IMG/VR virus record: IMGVR_UViG_3300032093_000032
Location: 53,814-117,813 of that record
Length of the DNA stretch: 64,000 bases
Direction: 5' to 3' (one strand)
Source: a virus
The notes beneath the pieces were generated by a model, which was not told the origin of the DNA, made no database searches, and was given only the letters and a program-made list of their open reading frames with translations. How positions within the stretch are numbered: the stretch's first letter is position 1; every line of letters starts with the position of its first letter. Below, piece after piece: positions 38,892 to 46,760 of this stretch. A program made the position numbers and the translations under genes.

Positions 38892-39893
38892 TTATGGTAT
38901 TAAAGCACCTTCGTATGGCGAATTTAACCATTTTGCGTAAGCCTCCGCTTGTTCAGAAATTTTAGTAAGTTCGTACCGGCCACAAAATTTCATAAAGTGT
39001 ACACCGACCTGCGCTGTTCTATTGATGCGGACACTCGTTTTAATAGCTTCATCAACCTTATCTTTGATATCCTGAGGCTGTGCGTTAAGGTCAATCAATG
39101 TGCGATTACGCTCATAGTCATCCTTAACACGATGCTCTACACCATCATGATCCGTCCAGCGCTGGAGTAGTAGATTGTTCCACGCATAGCCTTGTTTGGT
39201 GCGATCTTCATACGCTTCAGTCAAACCAACCTTATTTTTACTACCTTTAGTACGGACACCTGGGTATGCACTGAATACGTTGTCAGTACTATCACCACGC
39301 ATACATTTTTCGAAAAGAATGAATTGTGGATCACCTAATAGTTTAGGTTCCTTAGTTTTCTTGTCTATAACTTGACGCCCCTTATCGTCAAAGAATCCTT
39401 CGGGGGTGATGAGTTGATTGGCAACTGGATTATATTGGTAACAATGATTAGATATAAGCTGGTGATAATCAGTGTCGCTGCTAATAATATATATTTGGTC
39501 ATTTGGATGTAGTGTAATAAAACGTGCAATAATATCGTCAGCCTCGGCATTTTCATGTCGAATAACTGACACATTTGTTTTGTCACGAAGGTAGTTTGTA
39601 AATGTTTCGTATGTTTGCCAAAACATTTCGTTTTCTTCTTTTTCTGCTTCGGTCATTGCTTGATTGGCTACAGCACGATTAGCCTTGTATGGCTTATAAA
39701 AATCTTTGCGCCAGCTACGACCTTCGAGTGCGGCTACAACGTGATCGATGCCAAACTTTCGTACAATTTGATTTACACTTGCAAGTGACAAGTGTAGTGC
39801 CATTCCTATCTTCTCAAATGTATCACTATTTCGGCTAGCGATATGTCTAGCACGAAAGAAAGTATTGGCAGTGTCTATGAGTGCGTATTTCAT
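38892..39893 (-). CDS. FEN-family 5'-3' exonuclease / RNase H (T4 Rnh-like)
   Basis: The product has 333 residues. Acidic metal-binding motifs are in 'YALIDTANTFFRAR' (~3-16), 'EGRSWRKDFYKPYKANR' (~56-73, with the helical-arch basics), 'ENAEADDIIARF' (~116-127) and 'IYIISSDTDYHQLI' (~134-147). 'KCMRGDSTDNVFSAYPGV' (~205-222) matches the GD..DN helix-turn. It removes RNA primers and 5' flaps, working with the ligase and polymerase encoded here. Confidence 0.88.
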   Translation of the reverse strand: MKYALIDTANTFFRARHIASRNSDTFEKIGMALHLSLASVNQIVRKFGIDHVVAALEGRSWRKDFYKPYKANRAVANQAMTEAEKEENEMFWQTYETFTNYLRDKTNVSVIRHENAEADDIIARFITLHPNDQIYIISSDTDYHQLISNHCYQYNPVANQLITPEGFFDDKGRQVIDKKTKEPKLLGDPQFILFEKCMRGDSTDNVFSAYPGVRTKGSKNKVGLTEAYEDRTKQGYAWNNLLLQRWTDHDGVEHRVKDDYERNRTLIDLNAQPQDIKDKVDEAIKTSVRINRTAQVGVHFMKFCGRYELTKISEQAEAYAKWLNSPYEGALIP

Positions 39894-39929
39894 ATTTAGA
39901 TTATATAATAATTCGTAATAAACAGCAAG

Positions 39930-40358
39930 TTAGATTTTTTCCAAATATAACTCAGGACTGATAGTAATATTCTTTCTAGTAAATTTAGGATCCCCACCAA
40001 AAGGTAACCAAATGTCCTGAACTCTCATTGTATTAAATTTGTTATCACGTACAAATTTTTCTACCCATAATTTTAAATCTTCTGCTGACATATTAGAAAG
40101 TTTAGGATCTATACCTTCTAATCTCCATTTATTTTTCTTTTTTATTTGCTTTAATAAGATAGATTTGTGCTTACGCTTAAAAAAGGATTCAATTTCTTCT
40201 ACTTCATCTTCCGGACCATAAAACATGTACGAAAAGTTTTGTGTTTGCAGACAATGAGCGGTATAGTCATGGATTCTACTAGGTGATTTAGTAATACCAA
40301 ATCCAACTATACCGTTATGGGACATCACCATTATATAAAGAAATATCCAGTCTTGCAT
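39930..40358 (-). CDS. Hypothetical protein with GIY-YIG-like start
   Basis: The product has 142 residues. 'IFLYIMVMSHNGIVGFGITKSPSRIHDYTAHCL' (~5-37) is reminiscent of T5orf172/GIY-YIG nucleases (Y-strand, G-ITxxxxRxxxY). The GIY and YIG motifs themselves are not clean. The C-terminal half is basic and helical. Could be a degenerate nuclease domain; function uncertain. Confidence 0.45.
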   Translation of the reverse strand: MQDWIFLYIMVMSHNGIVGFGITKSPSRIHDYTAHCLQTQNFSYMFYGPEDEVEEIESFFKRKHKSILLKQIKKKNKWRLEGIDPKLSNMSAEDLKLWVEKFVRDNKFNTMRVQDIWLPFGGDPKFTRKNITISPELYLEKI

Positions 40359-40360
40359 GA

Positions 40361-41725
40361 TTAGGCTTTTGACTTTTTAGGAAGATTAATAGAACGTTTA
40401 TTAATTTCTTTGTTCCCGTCTAGGTGTGCATTAATTTTTTTAAGATCCTTATCTTCTAGATATTGAATAGCATCGATTCCTTTGTGAACAAACAAATCTT
40501 TTAGCCCTTTAATAATAAACTTTCCACCTAGCTTAATGTATGCTTGATACGCAAAATATAAAGAAATATTGAAGCCACCGCCACCGCCATTTTGGTCACT
40601 AAATTGTTCGAATCGATATTGTTTATATGCTTTGGACGCTTTGCTTTTTAGCTTATTCATGTTTCTGTAAACACCTTGAATAGTAGCGTGAAGATCCTGC
40701 AGAAATTGGTTCCATTCTGCACTTCGCATATCTGCATTTTCTAAAACGGCTAATTCATACAAATTACCGTAAAAGCCAAGTTCTGCATTATCTACGGGCA
40801 AATTGTTCCAAAACTCATCACGTGTTTTAAATACAAAACGTACCTTATCGTATTTTGCAGTAGGTGCTAGGCTTTCTACACCTGCAAGGTGAGTAGTAGC
40901 CCCAGGCTCAGCTACATCATCATGATCGGTTGGAAGAGGTATACAATTGTATTGCTTCAAAATTTCAATCAAATTATATGTATGTTTGTATTCAGGATTT
41001 GCACTGCCATCCAAACGAACTGATAGATAGTGCTGTTTCCATTTATCAAAAATATCAATTTTTTTACTCATTTCACCGTTGAGTAAAGCAAATGCTTCAC
41101 GTGCTTTACTACGATCAGTATCTTCAATATAGATTACTGTAACTTCAAATTTTTCCCAGTCTTCGGGTTTGACACGTTTTCCATTTTCGTCAATCATTAA
41201 GCCAGCCTGCACAATTGCGGCAGTAGATGACGCTGTGTGCTGTCCATTAACGATTGTCCACTCACCGGTGACTGGATCTTTCATACAGTAAATTGGTTGA
41301 AAACATTGCTCATCATATTTTGAAATGATATCAGTAGCGTGTCCAATATCCAGTTCCCTGTTAATATCTTCATCTGACTTAAGTTTACCCAATGGCACTT
41401 TTGTAACTTTTGGATATCGATCAGCCTTAAAGGTAGTTTTTAGTTTCTTATAGCGATCAATAGCCTTGTAATATGCATCGTTGGATTCGGATTTGATCAT
41501 TTCCAACAAATTCTGTATGTATTTTTCTTTATATTCACCTACATCACGATCCAAAATGTTATCAATAGGCAGATCGTTTAGGTCTCTTTGTTTAGGAGAG
41601 AAAATTAATGGGAATGAGTTGTAGGTTGTATTTCTACCTCTTGATGTTGAAGCCATAGTAGGTTTACTCACTTTCACTGTAGTGGTTGATTTACTAACTT
41701 TACGTGCTGTTTTAGTAGAAGGCAT
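40361..41725 (-). CDS. ParB/DGQHR-like domain protein
   Basis: The product has 454 residues. A Ser/Thr/Lys-rich disordered start (~1-30) precedes a ParB-type domain (~45-210). This has 'KLKSDEDINRELDIGHATDII', 'WTIVNGQHTASSTAAIV' (~160-175, the DGQHR-like NTPase/nuclease motif) and 'AREAFALLNGEMSKKIDIFDKWK'. The C-terminal ~240 residues are helical with a Gly-rich loop (QNGGGGG) and a basic end. Possible DNA-binding or nuclease role. Own promoter of the TTGACAATAAATCCA family. Confidence 0.62.
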   Translation of the reverse strand: MPSTKTARKVSKSTTTVKVSKPTMASTSRGRNTTYNSFPLIFSPKQRDLNDLPIDNILDRDVGEYKEKYIQNLLEMIKSESNDAYYKAIDRYKKLKTTFKADRYPKVTKVPLGKLKSDEDINRELDIGHATDIISKYDEQCFQPIYCMKDPVTGEWTIVNGQHTASSTAAIVQAGLMIDENGKRVKPEDWEKFEVTVIYIEDTDRSKAREAFALLNGEMSKKIDIFDKWKQHYLSVRLDGSANPEYKHTYNLIEILKQYNCIPLPTDHDDVAEPGATTHLAGVESLAPTAKYDKVRFVFKTRDEFWNNLPVDNAELGFYGNLYELAVLENADMRSAEWNQFLQDLHATIQGVYRNMNKLKSKASKAYKQYRFEQFSDQNGGGGGFNISLYFAYQAYIKLGGKFIIKGLKDLFVHKGIDAIQYLEDKDLKKINAHLDGNKEINKRSINLPKKSKA

Positions 41726-41761
41726 GATTACTCTTTCTTATGAAAGTTAATTAGAACTGCA

Positions 41762-41790
41762 ATTCTAACACCGGCTGGATTTATTGTCAA
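41762..41790 (-). promoter_or_regulatory. sigma70 promoter of the TTGACAATAAATCCA family
   Basis: Minus strand: -35 TTGACA (41785..41790), 17-base spacer starting ATAAATCCA, -10 TAGAAT (41762..41767). It directly follows the terminator at 41799..41820. Confidence 0.75.
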
Positions 41791-41798
41791 CCTAAAAA

Positions 41799-41820
41799 AA
41801 TGTTGCTAAAAAGCAACATT
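41799..41820 (-). terminator. Rho-independent terminator
   Basis: AATGTTGCT and AGCAACATT form a nine-base-pair stem with a four-base loop, followed on the minus strand by seven T. It lies six bases after the stop of the 41826..42242 gene. Confidence 0.85.
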
Positions 41821-41825
41821 GTCAT

Positions 41826-42242
41826 TTAGCTAACTTCTGTACGCCCGTTATCAAGTTTCTTTTTATGTACTTGATATCTTACGTCACGGTTTTCGGGATC
41901 GGTTTGAGTTCCCTCGTACATCTCAAGTGCAATCGTTCTGCAAATTTGCTGTAGCCACCGATCAGCAATGACCTCATCTGTATCATCTGGTCTAATTTTA
42001 TATCCAGCTTTAATTAAATTGACGATGAATTTTTCATTCCAATCTAATTCAAATGCACCATCATGTATGTTATCTGGATTAATTTCTACCCTAGTGATTG
42101 CTACATAAGGCTCGTTATTTATAGTAGCTTTTTCTTTTTCACTAAGTTCTTTCTTTGGTTTAGGTTCTTTAACTTTTTTTACTTCAGGCTCTGCTTTAGG
42201 TTCAGGCTTCTTCGCAAATAAGTTCTTTAATTTGTCTAACAT
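41826..42242 (-). CDS. Conserved phage protein with basic linker
   Basis: The start is the ATG at 42242, with GAGGA upstream; it lies 41 bases inside the end of the UV endonuclease gene. The 138-residue product has a Lys/Pro/Glu linker (~10-40) and a conserved-looking domain 'INPDNIHDGAFELDWNEKFIVNLIKAGYKIRPDDTDEVIADRWLQQICRTIALEMYEG' (~55-115). Recurrent unknown of aquatic phages. Confidence 0.62.
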   Translation of the reverse strand: MLDKLKNLFAKKPEPKAEPEVKKVKEPKPKKELSEKEKATINNEPYVAITRVEINPDNIHDGAFELDWNEKFIVNLIKAGYKIRPDDTDEVIADRWLQQICRTIALEMYEGTQTDPENRDVRYQVHKKKLDNGRTEVS

Positions 42243-43260
42243 TCTTGCTTTCCTCGTATAGTTTAAAGCTTGCAAGATTCTTAGCCTTGCTCTCGCACAT
42301 TATATCAAACTGTTCATTAAACGTCAATGCCCATTCGTTACATGCATTGTTCCAGTAGTAGTCGCTATGCGCTCTAAGCTTTTGTTTGTTGTGACCTACT
42401 GCCATAAGTGACTGTAGATCAGGCCTAACATTGGCATCGTGACCCACAAGAATATCTTCACGGCTAACACTATAATGCATGACAGGCCTAACACCTCGCC
42501 AACTATCCAAAACCATTTTGACTCTACTATCTTGCGGGTCGATATATTCCCCATTGCTGTGGATCCAATGATGATGAATATCCAACACAATAGGACAGAG
42601 ATCAGAAAGGCTAAGACACTGGTCAAGTCCATGTACTATCTCCTCGTTCTCGATAGTGAGACCGTTCCTTGCTTCGGGGCTAAGTCTTTTGTAGGCTTTT
42701 CTAACACCTTCGGGTCCTTGACGACCACTGATGTGGACATTGATTTTAAAGTCCTGGAACGTAGTGCCGTAGCCCATCCATCTTGCCATGCTTGCATGAT
42801 ATTCAAACTCCTCAATAGATTTATTTACTACTTCTTCGCGGTCGCTTGCTAAAACTACAAATTGGTCAGGATGAAAACTTAGTCGTACATTATTCTTACG
42901 TGCATGTTCACCGATGGGTGCGAACCACTTCTGTAACATAGTTTGCATATCACTAGATTGCCAAAAAGGCTTCCACTCATCCATAGTATAGAAACTTAGC
43001 ATATCGCTAGTAATACGTAGCATACGCAATTCTTCAGGTAATGTAGAAACTTTTTTAACTAGTGCTAAAGTATTAGTTACATTTTGTTTGGCAACATCAA
43101 TAACCTTTTTTTCGGCTGTTTCTCTACTTACTCGTTTAGTCCATGCGTGAGTAGTACCACCGGTGTTAAGACCTTCGGTACTAGCAATCTCGCCCTTCTT
43201 ATTGATCTCTGCCCACTTACATGCAAAACCAATGCGTTTAGTTGTGTTATTAAATGTCAT
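42202..43260 (-). CDS. uvsE: UV damage endonuclease UvsE/UvdE
   Basis: The product has 352 residues and the UVDE TIM-barrel. It has 'IGFACKWAEIN' at the start, 'RLSFHPDQFVVLAS' (~104-117), 'INVHISGRQG' (~172-181), 'LTIENEE' (~197-203), 'VLDIHHHWIH' (~221-230) and 'MHYSVSRED' (~258-266), which supply the metal-binding His, Glu and Asp residues. It nicks 5' of UV lesions. It suggests life in sunlit water, and could compensate where other repair is slow. Confidence 0.9.
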   Translation of the reverse strand: MTFNNTTKRIGFACKWAEINKKGEIASTEGLNTGGTTHAWTKRVSRETAEKKVIDVAKQNVTNTLALVKKVSTLPEELRMLRITSDMLSFYTMDEWKPFWQSSDMQTMLQKWFAPIGEHARKNNVRLSFHPDQFVVLASDREEVVNKSIEEFEYHASMARWMGYGTTFQDFKINVHISGRQGPEGVRKAYKRLSPEARNGLTIENEEIVHGLDQCLSLSDLCPIVLDIHHHWIHSNGEYIDPQDSRVKMVLDSWRGVRPVMHYSVSREDILVGHDANVRPDLQSLMAVGHNKQKLRAHSDYYWNNACNEWALTFNEQFDIMCESKAKNLASFKLYEESKNVRQIKELICEEA

Positions 43261-43403
43261 ATAAATTTAAGTTCAATATAAGTTTCGTATTTAGGATCAT
43301 CAGTTTTGAGTTGCCATTCAAAGATATCTTTGTTTCGTGCAAATTCCCAACCATCGCCACCGAATGCATGGTGAAAATAATACTGCCTAGGTGATATATT
43401 CAT
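43257..43403 (-). CDS. Hypothetical small protein (48 residues)
   Basis: I choose the ATG at 43403 (MNISPRQYYFHHAFGGDGWEFARNKDIFEWQLKTDDPKYETYIELKFI) because the promoter -10 box overlaps the more upstream start at 43454. It is aromatic-rich and may be a distant member of the W/F-rich set. Overlaps the UV endonuclease start by four bases. Confidence 0.5.
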   Translation of the reverse strand: MNISPRQYYFHHAFGGDGWEFARNKDIFEWQLKTDDPKYETYIELKFI

Positions 43404-43449
43404 AATGCACCAATACTGTATCACACTTATTTTATTGTGTGGAATGACA

Positions 43450-43479
43450 ATCATAGCACAGTTTCTAATTTATTGTCAA
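43450..43479 (-). promoter_or_regulatory. sigma70-like promoter
   Basis: Minus strand: -35 TTGACA (43474..43479), 18-base spacer starting ATAAATTAG, -10 TATGAT (43450..43455). It would drive the 48-residue gene and the UV endonuclease gene. Confidence 0.65.
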
Positions 43480-44296
43480 CCTTCAATAATTCCTCTATAG
43501 AGTAGAGTTGTTTCATATATGAACTGGGATGATCCAAAACACTTACCTCTATGTCACCATCTCTGCGTGACCCATAATTGACAGTAAAATCCACATTGTT
43601 AACATTTTTAAAACAATTTATAATTTCGGTAACACTTGTACCTTTACCATGTCCTAAGTTTTCTATACTATTACTTGGGTTTTCTATAGCCAATTCTATA
43701 GCATGGCAAACTTCTAGTACATGAACATAATCACGAATACAAGTACCGTCTGGTGTATTATAATCATTACCGAATACAGTAAAAGAGCCTGTGTCCACTG
43801 CATTAATTAAGTTATAAAATAACCCATCTTTGTTAGTTGGGTCTATTCCGTCTGATCCGATCACGTTGTAGAATCTAAAGATTGTATATGGTGTATTTGT
43901 TTTAACACAAAATTCAGTGACACAATCCTCTGCCATACGCTTACTGATACCATATGGGCTTTGCATTTCTACTGCTGCACCTGTACTTGCGAATATAAAG
44001 TTCTTAGTCTTAATACCATGTATTAAATTGATAGTACCACGTACATTTGTGTTGTAATAGTCTGTTGGGAACTCTACACTTTCACCAACGTTGACTAAAG
44101 CAGCTAGATGAACGATGCAGTCAAATTCATCCTGTGATTGCATAGCAACTCGTATATCAACAGTTTTAAAATTTGGTGTTTCTATTTTAGGTTCAGCAAT
44201 ATCAAGTGAATAAACTTCATACTTTTCTTGTAATAACTTATATAAGTGAGAACCTATATAGCCTGAACCTCCCGTAATTAATACTCTTTTTTTCAT
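43451..44296 (-). CDS. galE: UDP-glucose 4-epimerase-like SDR (GalE)
   Basis: The product has 281 residues from the ATG at 44296 (MKKRVLITGGSGYIGSHL), with GAAGGGAT upstream. The NAD-binding GGSGYIGSH (8-16) is followed by 'DCIVHLAALVNVGESVEFPTDYYNTNV' and the catalytic YGISK (~116-120). 'GTCIRDYVHVLEVCHA' is the GalE-type 'xxRDYIHVxDLxxAH'. It would epimerise UDP-hexoses for glycan or DNA glucosyl-type modification. Directly follows a glycosyltransferase gene. Confidence 0.85.
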   Translation of the reverse strand: MKKRVLITGGSGYIGSHLYKLLQEKYEVYSLDIAEPKIETPNFKTVDIRVAMQSQDEFDCIVHLAALVNVGESVEFPTDYYNTNVRGTINLIHGIKTKNFIFASTGAAVEMQSPYGISKRMAEDCVTEFCVKTNTPYTIFRFYNVIGSDGIDPTNKDGLFYNLINAVDTGSFTVFGNDYNTPDGTCIRDYVHVLEVCHAIELAIENPSNSIENLGHGKGTSVTEIINCFKNVNNVDFTVNYGSRRDGDIEVSVLDHPSSYMKQLYSIEELLKVDNKLETVL

Positions 44297-44297
44297 A

Positions 44298-45656
44298 TCA
44301 TATCCCTTCAAATAAAGCAAGTCCAGTAAGTTGTTCTTCTGGAACAAAGTTATCATCCTTACTTAAGTATGTATTTTTGTCGGTGTAGACAATATTAAAT
44401 TTGTGCCTATTTGTTAGTACACTTTCAAAATCTTCACGTGCTAACGCACTTCGGTTTAAGTCTCTAATATAATCGCTATACCTTACTGTAGTATATTCAT
44501 TGATTTTAGCAATATCGTTCTTTGCAGTTCTAAAAACAAAATCAGCAATAAAATCGATCCAACCTTGTACTGTTTTATCATCTAATTCTTTAACATAATC
44601 TAATGCACCGGTTGCATAGTAATCTTTTGGTTCAGTATTATACAATCGTTTTAGTGTTTCTGGTACGTCTGATTGCTTTACTTTGGTAAAATATTCTTCT
44701 TTAAAATTATCAGACCAATCTTGTGTTTCTAGTACTACACAGGGCATATGACCCAAACATTCAAAAAAAGCGAACGGATAATTTTCACGTAAGCTTGGCA
44801 TATAGAATACTTTACTACTCTTGATAAAGTCAACCTTTTCTTGACCAATTATTCCTACTTTTATCTCGTAATCGGTAATGCCAGCTTCGACAAAAGCTTT
44901 TTCAAATTTCTTTGCACCGTTTGCGTTGGTCATAACTTTGCAAGGTAATTTTGCTTTCTCCATTGCCTTGATATATGCTTCTGGATTCTTGCCTGCCTCC
45001 CAACGTCCAATGAATAACACACCCTTGCGTTCATCATTGTTTGGTTCTAATAAACCGCGCTCACTTAAAGGCATACGCAATAGTATACAGTTTGTTGCCC
45101 CATGTTTAGTTAACTCATCGATATTTTTCTGGCTTTGTGTACCAATAACAATATCTTTAAACTCCATATGTTTGTTGTAGAAATTGTGATAACTATCTAA
45201 GAACACATCGCTTCCCTGAGATTCTCTAAAAATCATACTATGTAAATGTGTGTAAAACATAACTGGTATATCTTTACTCAGTGTCATTGCATATGCCGCA
45301 GTCATTGCTTCTTGCGTATTACAAATTATCATATCATATAAATTTGTCTCAAACGCTTTGACAATACAATTACGGAAATTAATGATTCGTTCAAAGTTGA
45401 CGGTGTCACTAAAAGCAAACGTATTAACATGGTCAGTATATCTTAGTATTTCAAATGGACAAATAATATTAGCGCCCAATTTTTCTATAGTAGAACTGAA
45501 TTCATTAGTAGGAAGTTTATCTAAAAGAATATCAACTTTCCAATTTATTCGTTGACACATTTCTGTAAACCCTTTGGCGAACTGTCCTATTCCACCATGA
45601 GGTATGAAATGTTGATCGCTGATTAAAAAAGCTATTCTTTTACTATACGTTTTCAT
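44298..45656 (-). CDS. GT-B glycosyltransferase, family-4-like
   Basis: The product has 452 residues. The N-domain starts 'IAFLISDQHFIPHGGIGQFAKGF' with the Gly-rich acceptor loop. The C-domain has 'GVLFIGRWEAGKNPEAYIKAM' (~222-243) and 'VFYMPSLRENYPFAFFECLGHMP' (~290-312), the ExxxxxxxE motif that binds the nucleotide sugar. The target may be phage DNA, virion protein or host glycan. Two bases separate it from galE. Confidence 0.78.
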   Translation of the reverse strand: MKTYSKRIAFLISDQHFIPHGGIGQFAKGFTEMCQRINWKVDILLDKLPTNEFSSTIEKLGANIICPFEILRYTDHVNTFAFSDTVNFERIINFRNCIVKAFETNLYDMIICNTQEAMTAAYAMTLSKDIPVMFYTHLHSMIFRESQGSDVFLDSYHNFYNKHMEFKDIVIGTQSQKNIDELTKHGATNCILLRMPLSERGLLEPNNDERKGVLFIGRWEAGKNPEAYIKAMEKAKLPCKVMTNANGAKKFEKAFVEAGITDYEIKVGIIGQEKVDFIKSSKVFYMPSLRENYPFAFFECLGHMPCVVLETQDWSDNFKEEYFTKVKQSDVPETLKRLYNTEPKDYYATGALDYVKELDDKTVQGWIDFIADFVFRTAKNDIAKINEYTTVRYSDYIRDLNRSALAREDFESVLTNRHKFNIVYTDKNTYLSKDDNFVPEEQLTGLALFEGI

Positions 45657-45658
45657 TA

Positions 45659-45868
45659 TTATAATTTGATCACTGTTTCTTTTTTAATTTGGTTATGAAT
45701 TACACTGAGTTTTTCTGCGACATGCCAAGATTCTTGTGTTTTGCTATACAAGATTGTAACAGGTTTGTCATCTATTTCATCTTCGTAGGCACTTATAATA
45801 TAATTCATGTTTATCAAGATAGATTTACCTTGATGTTTACCTGACACGTTTGTTAATTTTAAAATCAT
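45659..45868 (-). CDS. Small FlbD-like protein
   Basis: The start is the ATG at 45868, overlapping the queE stop (TAATG). The 69-residue product MILKLTNVSGKHQGKSILINMNYIISAYEDEIDDKPVTILYSK...WHVAEKLSVI resembles FlbD-type small beta proteins (I.Lt...G....iN...I......... T.i.l.....v.V.E). Function in the phage unknown. Confidence 0.55.
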   Translation of the reverse strand: MILKLTNVSGKHQGKSILINMNYIISAYEDEIDDKPVTILYSKTQESWHVAEKLSVIHNQIKKETVIKL

Positions 45869-46731
45869 TATGTTCCCCATTCATTTTTAAAAAGTGGTAC
45901 TTGTAGTCTATCGCTATATCTTAGACCATGTTTCATAGCAAGTTCTGCAACTGTTCTGTTATTAAGTTTATACACATCTTCGACACCACCAACAGGCATC
46001 AAATATACGTGACCATCAAATCCTTCTTTCTTATATAAATCAATAACCTCTAATGCTTCATCAACATCGTCTTTTGTTGCTACGACAAACTTCAAATAAG
46101 TATGACCTAAATCTTCATACTCACACACAACGTCAGGTCTAATTGCATCTTCACGTTTCTCCCCGCTTACGCTTAATTTAGGACTTACACTAAATGTAAG
46201 ATTATGATAACCATGCTTGTGTGTCCATTTCTCAAGATATTTTCTAAAATCTTTAGATAACTCTTGAGTACCATTTGTTTCAAAAGTAATATCTTTAAGC
46301 TTTTTAAGTTTATCGTGACTTAACAGATCGGGATAACTTTTTTGCCAACCTAATAAAGGTTCACCACCAGTTATAACTAAATGTATGTCGCGCCATTTAT
46401 TATCAGGTAATAAACCAACAATAGATTCAGCAAGTGTTTCAATATCATATGATTGGCTTAAATCTTTGAATCCAGAATGCCAACTTGCGTAACTATCACA
46501 TCCTGTATTTACCAATGGCAAATCTTGATACGATTTATAAAGAGTGTTATGACTCTTTGATTGTGCGTAAGCAATATTATTGGCTTCTAGACTTACTTCA
46601 CCCTTTGGCATACCGAAACCTGCACATTTAAAATTGCAACCAAATGTGCGTAAGAAAATAGAAGGCACGCCCATAAATCTTCCTTCTCCTTGTATGCTGT
46701 AAAACAATTCAGCTACTTTAATTTTACTCAT
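45868..46731 (-). CDS. queE: QueE, 7-carboxy-7-deazaguanine synthase (radical SAM)
   Basis: The product has 287 residues. 'LFYSIQGEGRFMGVPSIFLRTFGCNFKC' (~9-36) is the QueE start. The iron-sulfur cysteines are probably C32, C36 and C78 ('TGCDSYASW', like E. coli CDTKHTW), giving CX3CX41C with an unusual ~39-residue insertion. 'DIHLVITGGEPLLGWQ' and 'ITFETNGTQ' (~117-155) follow. It makes 7-carboxy-7-deazaguanine from the QueD product. Works with FolE, QueD and the TGT-like enzyme in this window. Confidence 0.88.
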   Translation of the reverse strand: MSKIKVAELFYSIQGEGRFMGVPSIFLRTFGCNFKCAGFGMPKGEVSLEANNIAYAQSKSHNTLYKSYQDLPLVNTGCDSYASWHSGFKDLSQSYDIETLAESIVGLLPDNKWRDIHLVITGGEPLLGWQKSYPDLLSHDKLKKLKDITFETNGTQELSKDFRKYLEKWTHKHGYHNLTFSVSPKLSVSGEKREDAIRPDVVCEYEDLGHTYLKFVVATKDDVDEALEVIDLYKKEGFDGHVYLMPVGGVEDVYKLNNRTVAELAMKHGLRYSDRLQVPLFKNEWGT

Positions 46732-46760
46732 ATATTAGTCCTTTGTCAATTATAACAGAA

